31,979 nucleotides of DNA from Bremia lactucae (taxonomy: Eukaryota; Oomycota; Peronosporomycetes; Peronosporales; Peronosporaceae), in the NCBI RefSeq assembly GCF_004359215.1, contig NC_090617.1, positions 1,246,819 through 1,278,797 of the forward strand, in the 5' to 3' direction. Position numbers and translations under genes: made by a program. Below the pieces are notes generated by a model. That model did no database searches and was not told where the DNA came from. It saw only the letters and a program-made list of their open reading frames with translations. Of this stretch, positions 1 through 11,414 are shown one piece after another. The stretch's first letter is position 1. Every line of letters begins with the position of its first letter.

Positions 1-370
1 GGATTCTGAGCCTAAAGCTCTGCCGACGATACGTAAACGTGCTCAGTCGATGTCACAAGCCAGTCGTTTTGAACGTGGCTATCTGACGGGCGGCATATCA
101 CCGATGCCCCCTCCATCTAATCGGCCTCGTCTAAACGGGCCAAGAGCGTCGCTCTTGAAATCGCTTGGACGTTCACAGTCGTGTTGCGTTCAAATGGACG
201 CCCGACCAATTCGAGGCGGAATTTACGCGCTGCATTCATCAGTATTCCGAAGCCATAAAGCAGCGGTTGCAGCATATTAATTTCGCCCGCTTGCATGTGA
301 AAAAAAATCATGGGCGGTGCTGTGCCCCCTGCTTCTTCTCACTAAGCTGCTTTTGCTAGTCCATTTGAGA
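1..370. other. Retroelement flank, probably 3' end of element C
   Basis: This stretch lies just beyond the stop codon (371-373, minus strand) of the chromodomain-encoding element C, so it should hold that element's 3' untranslated region and LTR. Short open frames exist on both strands (50-280 plus, 165-359 plus, 117-311 minus) but I recognise no domain in any of them. No LTR boundary could be fixed because the partner LTR is not in the window. Confidence 0.35.
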
Positions 371-1830
371 CTAGCGAAGAGACCTCACCTGGTGCTCCTT
401 TCCATAGACAGCCACCAATACGGGCACGTCAATACGTAGGGTATCGATCGGTTCCCAAGAGTCGAACTTTTTTGGGTAATTTTTGGGTAACCTCTCCATT
501 GGACGAGGATCTGATACCTTTGGATCACGGATCGGTAAGCAAGCAATCTTCCAACAAGGAAGCGTTGATTCTCACCCGCATTCATTAGTGCAGGCGGCGC
601 CCAATAGGAGCGGCAATCTCGCCCACCTTCTCGCGGCTGTCTTACCTTCGTCCGCTCAGTCACAGGCGTTTAGCGCTGCTGAACGACGTATTGCGGATCT
701 CGAGGGTGAAGCCTCGCGATTGACCTCGGAAAATTATGATGTCCGAGCGAAGGCTCGTCAGGGTCATGAATGCCTGAAGACTCGCTTGGACCTTTTTGAG
801 CGGATAATGCTGAGGGATCCGCGTTACTCGCGTGATGTCTCTCGCTCATGAAGTCTTTTTCGTGGTGGGAGGAGCCGATCCGATAGCTTTTCGCCTTCAC
901 CGTCCCCCTCACCCGATAGACGCTCGACGCACAGTCAGCGGATGGGGATATGTGACCTCATTTGAGTCTGCATACCGTTTCAGACGACCCACGTAATATA
1001 CGGGGTGCGTCTTCATATACGGGGGAGGGCAAGCCTATAATTTAGTTCTCCAACCTCTTCTGCCATCGTAAAGGGTCCAATGCGACGCGGCAACAACTTC
1101 GTGGTACCTCCGGGTAGTACATAAATTGCATTTTAAGTAGGTTAGCAGTACTTAATAGTAGTTTTTCACCACTCTAAAGCGTTCATTATTTTTCCGACCA
1201 TTTCAGTCGCATATTCCTTTTGCTTGTCTTGTGCGCTTGCTATCGCGTCACGGACTTTTCGTGTGATGGGTAATCGCTCATCTACAAAGCTTGAGCCTCG
1301 CTCACGCTTTTAGCATCAACTCGCTGAGAGGTCGGTCATTGAACGTAGTTTTATTGATTACTGCTAAATTAACAAATTCACTAGAGCAAGTTTCTGCCGT
1401 TGAGATGATACCCTTGTGGGTCATCGTCATATTGACGAAACTATGTCCCTTTTTCGCACCGAGCATATTGAGGGGCCCTCCCCCACTAAGACTCGGGCTG
1501 CGCGCAAACGAAACTGGCGTCCGATGGTAGCGCAATGCGTTAATATAAACGGTGTCTCACCCGCACTGGCGCGGACACTATCATTTATAGCAAACTCCAC
1601 AAAGATTAATTGTTTGCTCGATTCTTTAGGAGTTGCTATCACATAGATACCCAAGGGATCCCAAGGTGACAGCCGTTACGACACATTTACCAGAGTACTT
1701 AGTGCGTTGGTGAGGTCGCTAAGACGCCCACCAAAACTACATCTCGGCACACGAGAGTTGTCGGTCAAACAGCTTCCTCGCTATGCTAGGGTGTGCGCTT
1801 AAGCAGAGCGTGGCCGCATTAAGACATGCC
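371..1830 (-). mobile_element. Element C: decayed Ty3/gypsy 3' half (integrase core, integrase C-terminus, chromodomain)
   Basis: Reading the minus strand from high to low coordinates gives the 3' half of a Ty3/gypsy polyprotein in the correct order. First comes the end of the integrase core (about 1830-1560, with EFAIN-like and ETPF-like words). Then a linker containing SFARSPSLSGGG (about 1490-1530). Then the integrase C-terminal module with LLPRRIGPF and THPVYYVGRLKRY (about 1110-975). After a spacer of about 110 codons comes a chromodomain with RFLVGRLL, VQWRGYP and FDSWEP (about 595-440), ending at a stop at 371. Several frameshifts and stops interrupt it, including one inside the chromodomain near 480. 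Gag, protease and reverse transcriptase of this element are absent; the homology ends against copy A. The family differs from copies A and B in its integrase tail. Confidence 0.75.
620..940 (+). other. Gag-like coiled-coil reading frame antisense to element C spacer
   Basis: A plus-strand open frame (483-851, stop at 849-851) contains an E/R/L-rich stretch with helical, coiled-coil-like character, including AERRIADLEGEASRL (about 679-723). It is followed beyond the stop by an S/R/P-rich tail. Such coiled coils are common at the N-terminus of oomycete gypsy Gag proteins. It lies exactly where the minus-strand element C should encode its integrase-chromodomain spacer, so either a small inverted gag fragment sits here or the antisense frame is accidental. 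I cannot decide between these. Confidence 0.3.
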
Positions 1831-1889
1831 CGCCTATATCACTAACCTAGTTACATCGAATGAAAAGCGGTCGAACGTACAAGTTCGAC

Positions 1890-4800
1890 TGTAGGCAGGC
1901 CAGCCGTTGGTGTCATCTTGTTCGCTCTTCGCTCTGCAATTACAATCAGGTGTGGCTATAGGAGAGTATACACAACATGAACTCGTTGCAGCCGAGTAGA
2001 GGTATCTTTGCTTCACCAGCAGGGCTCTTGACAGGCAGGGCGGTTGAGAGAACAACGTGCTCAGCAGCTATAACTATTGAGACAGCAGCATGTAGATGCT
2101 GCTGGCAAATTGACGCATTCGCGTCGACCCGAAAGCTAAGAACTTAATATCTTCAAGTTCAAGGCAGTCGAAGCGACTCCTAGTTAAGATGGTCTGTCAA
2201 ATTTGACGACACCATTAAAACTCGCCGCATCCGTGACGATGCGACGGAACATAGTTTGACAAGTCCAAATTGGCCGGAACTACAAAATCTTGGGCCTTAG
2301 ACTCAAGCTACACGACCCATGTGTTTAAGCCGTACGGGAACTTTTAGATCGGGCTCAATCCAATCTATGAGGCCGCTTAGTGCCGAATGTTATTGTCAGG
2401 GAGAGATCCTGGACTTGAAAAAGGGTAAGCGTGATCTTCCCGCTAATGCCCAGGAAAAAACAATATTCCAGTCAGCTGTATCGTGACTAAAGCAATTGAT
2501 GTGCAGACACAGATTACTGTTGTCATCAAGCGTCTTGCGGATGATCCGGTTAAAACCCACTTCTTCCGCCTCGAATAAGGGACGCTAGACCAAGCGATAT
2601 CTATAGCAGAACAGCAGAACTTCAGCCCGAAAAGCTTTCGTCCATTCGGCTTCATATCGTTCACCGAGACGACAAGAGGTCGGAGGTCCAGAACCCATAA
2701 GCCTATCGTACGTTGTGAACAAGAAACCTCGCTTTCAAGTATCGTAAAATGCAAGCGATGTCAAAGACAAGGTACTACGCCTATCAATGTAGTGCTTCAA
2801 ACCCAGCGCCTAGAAACACTGAGTGAAACGTTCGACCTCCCGCTGAGAATAGAGGCGGATGCAGATCAAACGCTTATGCGAAATTGCAACGGCGAGGCGA
2901 CTCATAAGAAAGCGGTAGGTGCGACACCCTACTGACCCAGCAATGTCTAGGGAACCTTCAGGTTTCTTGAAGAAAGTTGCTTCTTACACATAAACATTGT
3001 GCAAATGCCCCTATTAATGAGGACAACCTCATCACCTAGCAACAAATTAGTTGCCACTAAAACTAGCTGCCACTATAGACCCTAAGCAATTTCGAGGCGT
3101 CAAATTATATATTAGACGCCAATCGCGAGGAAGATCGTAGGCTCAAGTTACTTTTAAGTGATATACCTACTACGAGGATAGCAGTGCAAATTGCAACATG
3201 CGCATCTGTAACAATATAGAAACGTATAGCTGGAATTCAATACACGTAATGGGTAAACAGCACCATATTAATTTCATCGTAAAAAGGACAAATTTGCTGT
3301 CATCCTTGGTTAATTGTGGCTCAGAAGTACGAGCTGTGCATTAATTGGCAGCATCAAGCCGTGACGATGCCTGCCTCTCGCTCATCAAATGACCATCTGA
3401 TGAACGTCTAAAAGTGTCCACAAGCGTGTGGATGTATTGCGATGGTCTCTCTTGTGCTTCGGTCGCTAGCACGACTGCTCAAGATCTCACTGTGACGACC
3501 AATCACACTGTGAAGCTAGATACCGACAGCTGTGTGCGAGCACAGGCAGCGTCGAAGTCGACTACTCGAACAAGTCGGGTGGATCGAAACAAGGATGCTT
3601 GCTTAGAAAGAAATACCCAATAAAATTTAAAACGCAAATTTAAACGAGACAGTGCGAAATCCTTTTCAACTGAAGGGATGATCGTAGAGGATCTTGCTGT
3701 TAGTGTGCAACCATAGCACGAGGTAGTTGAAGGAGGGTACTTTTTCAGAATACGGGAGTAAGTTCCGAGATACTTAAGGGATTAACTTCTTAAAAACCTG
3801 AGGGAAAAATTCCCTAGGAATCTTTAGAAATAAGCTTCAAGGAAGAAGCTGGGATACTTAATGTCTCAGTATAGAATAAATCAAGTTTAGGCGCTTAGAC
3901 ACTATCTCTGATACCGCAATTTGATTTTGGAGATAACCTCATTGCCAACGCTAGAACCGAAACGGTTCTTGCACGATCTGCGAAGTGTCAAAGTTAAGCA
4001 GATCTGCTGACTTGTCCTAGGTGACAAGTACGTGGCCGATTTTAGGTCGGTAACGCAGTTAATCTATAAACGAGAGTTTCCACGATGAGAAAACTCGGAT
4101 TGAACGTTTTACGTCTCAAACCTGAGAGTCGTCGAAAATTTATTCATATACGAATTTGATCGAATACAAAGATGTGCTCCCTGATTCGGTACCATGCCGC
4201 TTGAGACGACCAAATACAAGTTTCGAAAAACTGTGTCACGAAACAGAGACCACTGACTCGTAAACAAGTCTTAACGATCAGCAAATTCTTCTCCGATCGC
4301 TCAGCAGTGAGCCGTATAGCTTTCCGACCTTTTCTGGCGTAAGCAACAGGAGTATGGCATATTGTGCACGCTTTCAAAAAAATGAATGCTGCAACGGTAC
4401 CAGCTTAACGCCGATACCGAGAAACGACGTTATCATTACGGAAAGTCAAAGATAACCATCTTTTCGTCAATGGATCTGATGGATGGATTCTATCAGATCC
4501 TTATGCGTGAATGGGACATTCCGCTCACAGCGGCAAGAACCCTTAGAAAGCTTTGGAGTGGCTAGTTATGCCACAGCAACATCGTGATATTCCTGCAACA
4601 TTCAGCAGATGTATAACGAATATGTTGAGATCGGTGCAAGCCTCGCACCGAGTTATTTTGATGACGTCTTTGTCCATAACCGAGCTAAAAGCGGAAAGTC
4701 GGACGTTTAAGAACATTGTACCGACGTCCGAAAGGTTCTTACACTTATGCATAAGCATAAGCTGTATGTAAATCTCAAGAAATATTTGTTCGCTGCAAGC

Positions 4801-5450
4801 GCAATAACCTCTTCTAGGGTGCAACGTTGGAAAAGACAGTGTACGCCAACATTCCGAAAGATTAAGGCGATCATCGACTGGCCGGTGCCTTTTGATTTAT
4901 TCGGACTTCGGACGTTTCTTGGCTTAGTGCTATACTTGCGAAGGACCTCGCACAACTTTGTTAAAGTGACAGTGCATATTCTTGTTTGTTAAATAAAAGT
5001 AAAATATTCATGGAACGCGGATTGCCAGCGTTCCTTTGAGGAAATAAAGCACAGCTTGATGCAACCTCTAATCTTGGCTTTCGCAGACAAAAAAAGATGG
5101 TCTGCGACACCAGCGATTTCGCAGTCGGCTGTGCGCTTATGCAGTATGCTTCAGACGGCGACGAGCGCATCGTCTGCTATCAGGCGCGTCAGCTTTACAG
5201 CCGAGCGTAATTATCCGCTGCATGATAAGAACCCCTTGTCATATATGCACAGGATAACTTTAGGATGTATCTATTAGAAGATAGACCATTTATCGTTTAA
5301 AAGGACCTTGTGTCCTTACGCACTGCCGAAAATAGTCCACACCTCTGCAAATAATGGCGAGATGGTTGTCTTTCTTTGCGGAGTATAACCTAGCCGTGGA
5401 AGATAAGCCAGGACGACTTAATGTCGTCGCTGATGCGTTTTCTTGCTGAC
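1890..5450 (+). mobile_element. Copy A: decayed Ty3/gypsy gag-protease-RT-RNase H
   Basis: Plus-strand relic of a Ty3/gypsy polyprotein riddled with stops and frameshifts. Gag is visible from about 1960, with LDLKKGKRDL (about 2411-2440) and RRQEVGGPEP (about 2667-2696), followed by a broken CCHC zinc knuckle (about 2748-2800). The retropepsin region follows (about 3240-3620). Reverse transcriptase shows LMDGFYQILMRE and the catalytic YFDD at 4654-4665. RNase H shows VCDTSDFAVGCALMQY (about 5101-5148) and ends in LNVVADA near 5440. It aligns with copy B at an offset of about 6263 near gag, growing to 6301 at RNase H. Copy A carries an extra stretch of roughly 230 bp at 3655-3900 that copy B lacks. 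The integrase core is missing. Confidence 0.85.
4654..4665 (+). other. Reverse transcriptase YFDD catalytic box, copy A
   Basis: The four codons encode YFDD, the metal-binding motif of Ty3/gypsy reverse transcriptases, preceded by APS and followed by VFVHNR. The surrounding frame is open for only a few dozen codons. Confidence 0.85.
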
Positions 5451-5770
5451 CTGATTTGAATAACAATGCACGAATTCATACTGGCGAGGCCAGAAGAAGT
5501 TCCGACTTACTGAGAGATAAGTCTTTTCACGTCCACGATGACCACTAATTGGTGCATCAAGACACTCATATACGAACAAGTGCAAATTATTGTGAGTACA
5601 CGTAGCGTATCGCCAGCAGTGGCTGTATAACACACTCAACATAGCGTGTTAAGTATCGATCTGACGAAGATCGATACAGAGTCGACAATCTTTTCGAAGG
5701 TTATTGTGATGGATTGATAAAGTGATCCATCAAACCTATAAGATCCTTATCTTTTAATAGGCTCTTCTTG
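5418..5770 (-). pseudogene. Inverted integrase zinc-binding (H2C2) fragment
   Basis: Directly after the plus-strand RNase H of copy A, the minus strand encodes the N-terminal zinc-binding region of a gypsy integrase: a DAPISGHRGREKTYL-like helix and an FFWPRQYEFV word (about 5470-5560). The same nucleotides run on the plus strand in copy B at about 12060-12190, where the match includes the stretch around 5630-5700. The piece is therefore flipped relative to the body of copy A. The conserved cysteine pair at its end is degraded. Confidence 0.75.
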
Positions 5771-6400
5771 CGTCGTTAAGTGGGGTTGACGACAAAACAC
5801 TTCTTGTTGCAACATTGGGCTTACTCACACTGCACTGTCTAGTGACTGCCACGCGCGTAACCCGCAATAAACGGGATTTAAAGGATATTACCTATTTCAA
5901 AAAGGTAGAGGGTATTCTTAACCATACTGTAAATTGTAATTCTTCAACTGCTTAACAAGTGAAGCGTACCCCATTCCCCCCATCAGCATGTTGACACCGA
6001 GTGTCGGCACCTTCATGTCCTCTTTAAAACGATACTAACTTTACGGTTGTGTTCTGCATACCTTGTCTTATGACATCTGAGAGTCACCAGCTCTTATGTT
6101 CTTGCTCGAAGACAATAAGTACTTGGACTATGATAGTCACACTACGTCTGAAAACTTGGATGAGGAGTCCCGTTCCAATAAGCTTTGGCGTGAAGATTAA
6201 TCTCGTTAAGCTCCGAATCCTTTCTTGGACAGTGGCGCGCGAATGCTTAACTGCATTACGTTTGACACCGAGTCGAGAGTCCAATATAGTTACACACCGC
6301 TCAATAAATAGCAAGCTCAAGCAACTTTAAGGAAGAGCAAGATCGACGTCGGTCTAGGCCCTTACGAAAGCAAAGCTCATAGTGAGTATCGGTTGGCATC
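5771..6400. other. Unresolved retroelement-derived stretch
   Basis: No recognisable coding domain. At 5991-6013 there is a short inverted motif (TGTTGACACCGAGTGTCGGCA) resembling the TG-starting ends of LTRs. Open frames on both strands (6049-6330 plus, 6084-6320 minus) show no family resemblance. The stretch could hold LTR remains of copy A or of a neighbour. Confidence 0.3.
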
Positions 6401-6589
6401 ACAGTGTGAAAGAGTGCGTTCAAGTGCCGCAATACGTTGCTGTTTGACTCCAAGAAGAAACCCTGGTTGCCCTCAAAGGGCAATTTTATTTGTTGGTTTG
6501 GTTCGTTCAACGAACGACAAACGTTTTCTTACTCATCTAGGCTTCAGAAGCCCGGTGAGGACGAGACCGAAATTTTCGTCGATGTCTTT

Positions 6590-7210
6590 TGCGGCACCGA
6601 TGGTACCCTGCTGCTTTAATGGTGCGATCCATGCCCTTAGACAAGCTTAATCCTAAAAAACTCTCACTGGACGGCGTTCATCTCTTCTGAGATGCGCGAA
6701 GGGATTAAGAGCTTACAATCCTTTTCTGAGTGCGCTCTCGTTTTCAATTGACCTTCCGAGCCAAAATGGGTCTTGTTATACTTTATCACGAACCCCGGAA
6801 ACATCTGTCATTAGCTGGGAGCGAGGTTCCAACTATCGCGCGAGGATGGATAACCTCGCCATCGAACAGTTTAGATTGTTCAGACCCCTTTCACCTCGCG
6901 GTGGTTCTAGAAGCTTTCAACTAAAAGGGCTATTAATGACTCGGGTCCATGAATAGATGAGGAGGAGAGGATCCAATCGGGTTCGACTCACTCGTTGGGT
7001 CCAACTTATTAACATAATCAAAGCCGCACTCTCCAGTGGTCGACCAATTGTCGAATGAATGGGTGCATCAAGCTCTTCGCGACGAGATTTCATCCTTAAA
7101 TGATTATTTGAAACGTCCGGCCCGAGAGAATAGGTCTCTGTAGGATGTTTTAGAACGTTTTGATATAGCTTGTTCCCGAAAAACGCCTCGTACTGCTAGT
7201 ACGAGCGAAG
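6590..7210 (+). pseudogene. Gag N-terminal-like fragment with coiled coil
   Basis: A plus-strand frame is readable for about 200 codons with a handful of stops and one frameshift near 7050. It includes DNLAIEQFRLFRPLSPRGGS (about 6855-6914), a basic helical stretch (TRWVQLINIIKAALSSGRPI, about 6991-7050) and a coiled-coil-like ALRDEISSLNDYLKRPAREN (about 7072-7131). The charge pattern and length fit the N-terminal part of an oomycete gypsy Gag. It may be the 5' gag of copy B separated from the rest by the inverted piece at 7205-7545, or a fragment of another copy. No database comparison was possible. Confidence 0.5.
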
Positions 7211-7545
7211 ACGTCAAATGTAAAACGTAGGGTGCGTGCCGATCCTACGAGGCAGCTCGATTGTGCATGCATTGCCTTGGTGGTGCAGTACACGAAACGG
7301 GCCGAAGAACTTGGGCATATATATATATATATATAAATGCCCGTAATTGATACAAATATTTAGGAAGTTTTATCGCACGCTGTAGGAATAGGTCATTAAA
7401 TTTGAACAGAATAACGTTTGCTCTTCCAATGTTATCAGAGTTCCGTTTCTGTCGGCCCACCGCATCAGGAATGTAATCCGGCATGAACCGACTGCTTCTC
7501 GAGCCAGCAAGGATTGTCCTACACAGATCAATGCACAAGCCTTAG
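7205..7545 (-). pseudogene. Inverted integrase C-terminal fragment
   Basis: The minus strand encodes the tail of a gypsy integrase: AVGRQKRNSDNIGRANVILF (about 7463-7404), then a frame change at an (AT)n run, then KFFGPFRVLHHQGNACTIEL (about 7311-7252) and THPTFY (about 7230-7213). It fits directly downstream of the AVRTGRS-containing stretch that ends copy B near 13115, so it is probably of the A/B family. Its orientation is opposite to both copies. Stops and one clear frameshift mark it as dead. Confidence 0.75.
7313..7342. repeat. (AT)n microsatellite inside a 6-bp inverted repeat
   Basis: GGGCAT at 7313-7318 and ATGCCC at 7337-7342 flank an alternating AT run, giving a perfect cruciform-capable palindrome. 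It sits inside the integrase tail fragment and coincides with the loss of its reading frame, consistent with expansion by slippage. Confidence 0.85.
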
Positions 7546-7586
7546 GAAGGCACTTAACGCTTTAAGATCAAAAGGAGAACTGAACT

Positions 7587-7663
7587 TATTTTTGATTAGC
7601 TAGGGTAAGGTTTCTAGATTTAATTATTGAAATCTAAAAACCTTACCTTACTAATCAAAAATA
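7587..7663. repeat. Long near-perfect hairpin
   Basis: The arm starting TATTTTTGATTAG at 7587 is matched by its reverse complement ending at 7663. About 33 bp pair on each side with only a few mismatches or bulges around a loop at about 7621-7629. It lies between the inverted integrase fragment and the start of copy B, in what may be an LTR or an inserted inverted-repeat element. Confidence 0.85.
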
Positions 7664-7670
7664 GATTTCG

Positions 7671-7694
7671 GCCGCCAGAATTATATCTGGCGGC
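7671..7694. repeat. GC-arm hairpin GCCGCCAGA...TCTGGCGGC
   Basis: Nine-base perfect arms around an AT-rich hexamer loop, 7 bp after the larger hairpin. Stem-loops of this sort are frequent in LTRs, but no LTR ends were identified around it. Confidence 0.8.
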
Positions 7695-10170
7695 GACCAC
7701 ATTTCTTACCCATAATAAATGGAAGTTAGGTAATTAACTAATAGAATAGGATATAAGGGTGTTTTACCCATAAGTTATATGTACCATTACAACACTTCTC
7801 CAACTAATGCGTGCCCCATTACAGTTTTCCTTTCTCTCCATACTAAACCTTTAGTATTGACCTTTACGAGCTTAGACTCCAAAGCTTTTTAAAACCTTCA
7901 TGTGCACGTCATGTACGTGAAGTAATTGAAGGGACCAAAGCTCACTGTTATCGGTGCAGGTTGGCTAGTACTGAAAAATACTAGTGAAAGGTACACATGA
8001 CACTTGGCAGCACTTCGAGGTCCGTTCAATGGTCACCACGTACGTACTATCCGACATGGACATGTTGGATGAAGAAGTGAGGGGCTTGCACGACCCTCCC
8101 GAAGGCTCCCATGCAGCATATAAGAGGTTCATGGCCTCGAATGGAAGCAAACGAACGTCCATTGGCGGGCCAGCCGTAGGCGCAACGTGGTTTGCTTTAC
8201 AAAAAGACGCAAATCTGCGCCTTCAGCCGAGTTCATACACGGTGATTCGACGCGGCCCATAAAAAAGTAACATTGCTTCACCAGCAAGGCTCTCAATAGG
8301 CAGAGCTGCTGAGAAAAAAAGGTGATAGCAGCGTTCATCGGCTGCTGGCGGCCGGGCATTCGCGTCGGCTCAATAGCTTAAAGACTGAAATTTCTAAGTT
8401 TAAGGCAGTCGAAGGCGACTCCTTGTCGTCAAATTAGACGATGCCATAGAATCTCGCCGCATTGATGACATTGATGTTTGATATGTCCAACTTGGCTGGA
8501 CGCGGCAAATCTTGAGCTTTAGGGCTCAAGCTTCACGACCCATATACACCTGGGTCGAATGACACGGCTCAGGCAAACCTTTAAGCCGCTACGTGCCGAT
8601 TTCAGGGCTCGATCAGAGCTTTTGAATTTAAAACAGGGCAAGCGTGACGTTCACACTTTAGCCCAGCACACACGGTACTTAGTAAGCTGTAGCGTGAGTC
8701 ATTCACTTCACGGATAAACACAGGTGCTGTGGTCTTGTGGATGGTCCCGCCAAGACCCACCTGTTCCGGCTCGAATTAAATACGCTAGATCAAGCAATAT
8801 CTGTTGCGGAATAAAAGGATATTAGCCGAAAACATGATTTCGTCCATTCCGAATCCTATTGTCCATAGAGGGAGGCGACAAGAAGTCGGAGGTGCAGAAC
8901 CAATGAAACTCTTTTTAGTTTGAGAATGAAAAAACTTGCCCTTCAAGATACAAACGATTGCAACGATGCAGTCGCTTTCAAAAGTCAGGGCAATACGCAT
9001 ATGAGTACCTTCAGTGTCAAGAAAACGCAGAGCGAGGCAATCGATCTACTGCAAAGGATAACGGAGGACACTGGTCAAGCACGGTTGGATAGGTAGGTGC
9101 AGATCGCTCTACTGACCCAGCAACGTCAAGTGAACTGCAGGCGTCTTAACGAAAGTTGCTCCTTACTCAATACTGCTCCTAGTGATGAGGTCAATCTCAT
9201 CACCTCGAAAAGTAAATTGGCAAAAAATTTGCCACTAAAGCCCCGAGTCGATTGTGGGGCGACGAGTGAGTTGTACGACGCCAGTCGCTAGAAGATCGTA
9301 GGCTCAAGCTCGTTGAAAGCGATACACCTCTACAGTGCGCCTAGTAACATCCGCATCTGTAACAGTTTAGACACGTGTAATTGCTATTTAATACACGTTA
9401 AAGGGATAAACAGTACGATGATGATTTCATCGTACTTAAATTGGATGAAAAATTTGATGTCATCCTTGGATTACCATGGCTCAGAAAATACGAGCCATGC
9501 ATCAATTGGTAGTGTCAAGCCGTGGCGATGCCTGTCTCTCGTTTATTACCAGTTAGCTATCCGATGAACGTCTTGAAGCGTTCACAAGCGTGTACATGTC
9601 CGAGTGAGCGCGATTGCGTCACGTGTGGTTCGTTCGTTTGCACCACTGGACATGACCACAAAGGGCGATCCATCACACTGTGGAGTTAGCTTGTGACGGC
9701 TGTGCAGGAGCATAGGCAGTTTCGAAGTTTGACCACTCACATTAGTCAAGAGGATCGAAATAAGGATGCTTGCTGAATAAGCAACATCCAACAAAATATC
9801 AAACGCCTGTCTATAGGAGACAGTGCGATGGTTCTTGATCGGCGCCTCCGATAATAACTTCGGAGATAACTCAATTGCCAAAGCTAGAACCAAAACGGGC
9901 CTTGCGTGATCTCCGAAGTGGCAAAGTCAAGCAGATCTGCGTACTCGTCACAGATGGCAAGTACGTGGCCGATATTCAGTCGGCAATAGTGCATACTGAG
10001 AACGAACAAGTTATAAGCAGCTCATCGTTGAACGAAGGTGTTATCGTTCAGAAGACTTAATTTGAACATCTCATCTCAATTTTAAGTGTTTAAGACAAAT
10101 ACTTTACATAAGAATTTATTCGAATTTAAGGATGTATCCCCTGATCCGTACCGTGCGAGTTGCCTTCGGA

Positions 10171-10463
10171 TAAAGGCAATGCAAAAAGGACAAGCCCACT
10201 CAAATCTTTTGCAGGATATTTTCGTGTAGGTTCAGGCAACAGAAGGAGGGAAGGTGCGCTGGCAGAGAAAAGGCATATTAGGAAAACGCTTCTAGAAACT
10301 TACAGAGGGCGTGATTCTTAATCATTAGCGAAAAGCCGGTATGGTTTAAAGTGACTTTTATAACATTAGTATCACTGAATGGCGACATCTACAAAGCTGT
10401 CGACTCTATATCCATTAATAGAAATAAGTGACTCTTTGAGTCTATAAGTCTTCCTCTGACTTT
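10171..10463. repeat. Insertion within copy B, absent from copy A
   Basis: Copy A runs straight from the linker after protease into the DL-PG-KY segment before RT, whereas copy B is interrupted here by about 293 bp. The distal 70 bp (10390-10463, ending CTTCCTCTGACTTT) recur at 13207-13292 and stop at the same bases. The block therefore looks like the end of a small mobile unit or a solo LTR. No target-site duplication is clear. Confidence 0.55.
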
Positions 10464-10948
10464 GACACAAAATTGACCTGATACCAGGTTCGAAATACTG
10501 TATCATGAAGCAAAAGCTATTGCCTCATGGACAATAGTTAGCGATTGACAAATTATTCGTCTATCGCTTGGCAGCGGGCAATGTGAGGTAGTCAACTCCT
10601 CACATAGCTCTCCGACCTTATTTGTGCGTAAAGCAACTGGAGAGTGGCGGATAGTGCATGCATTCAATAAGTTAAATGCTGCATCAATCACGGCTCAAAC
10701 CCCGATATGAAAAAAACGACATCATTGACGGAATGTCAAAGAGAATTAGCGTTTCATCAATGGATCTGATGGATAGATTCTATCGGACACTCTTGCGTGA
10801 ACAGAATATTTTGTTCACAGCGGCAAGTACCCGAAGCGAAATGATTGGGAAGTGGCTAGTTATACCACAGGAATATAGTAATTTCCTTGCAACAACCAAC
10901 AGAAGTAAAACCAATCTGTTGAGATCGGTGCGAGACTTCGCACCGAGT

Positions 10949-10960
10949 TATTTTGATGAC
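10949..10960 (+). other. Reverse transcriptase YFDD catalytic box, copy B
   Basis: YFDD preceded by APS and followed by VFID, at the position equivalent to 4654-4665 in copy A. It lies in the longest surviving open frame of this RT (10676-11050). Confidence 0.85.
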
Positions 10961-11414
10961 GTCTTCATTGATAGCCGATCCATGAGCGGAAAAGTCGGAC
11001 GTTTAAGAACATTGTACCGACGTCCAACAGGTTCTTACACTTATGCGTAAGCAGAAGCTGTATGCGAATCTCAAGACCTGTATATTCGCTGCAAGCAAAA
11101 TACCACGTTTAAAATGCATCGTGTGTTAATACGGTGTACGCCCTGATCCTGTAAGAGCAAGGTGATCAGCTTCTGGCATGTGCTAGTCAATGTTAAGTGA
11201 CCTCGTACGTTTCTCGGCGTACTGACATAATTACCAGCGCAATTATGCCGAAATGACAGTACATATTTCTTGTTCATTGAACAAATATGTAAACTTTTCA
11301 TGATACGCTCATTGTCAGCGTTCCTTTGAGGGTATCAAGTAACGCTTGATGTAATCGCCAATCGTAGCGATTGCGGACCAAGACAGATCATTTATTGTGG
11401 TCTGTGACGCCAGC

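Noticed and set aside
165..359. Plus-strand 64-codon frame as a gag fragment
   Set aside because: Looks protein-like over 30 residues but matches no Gag segment I know and lies downstream of the element C stop, where an LTR is expected.
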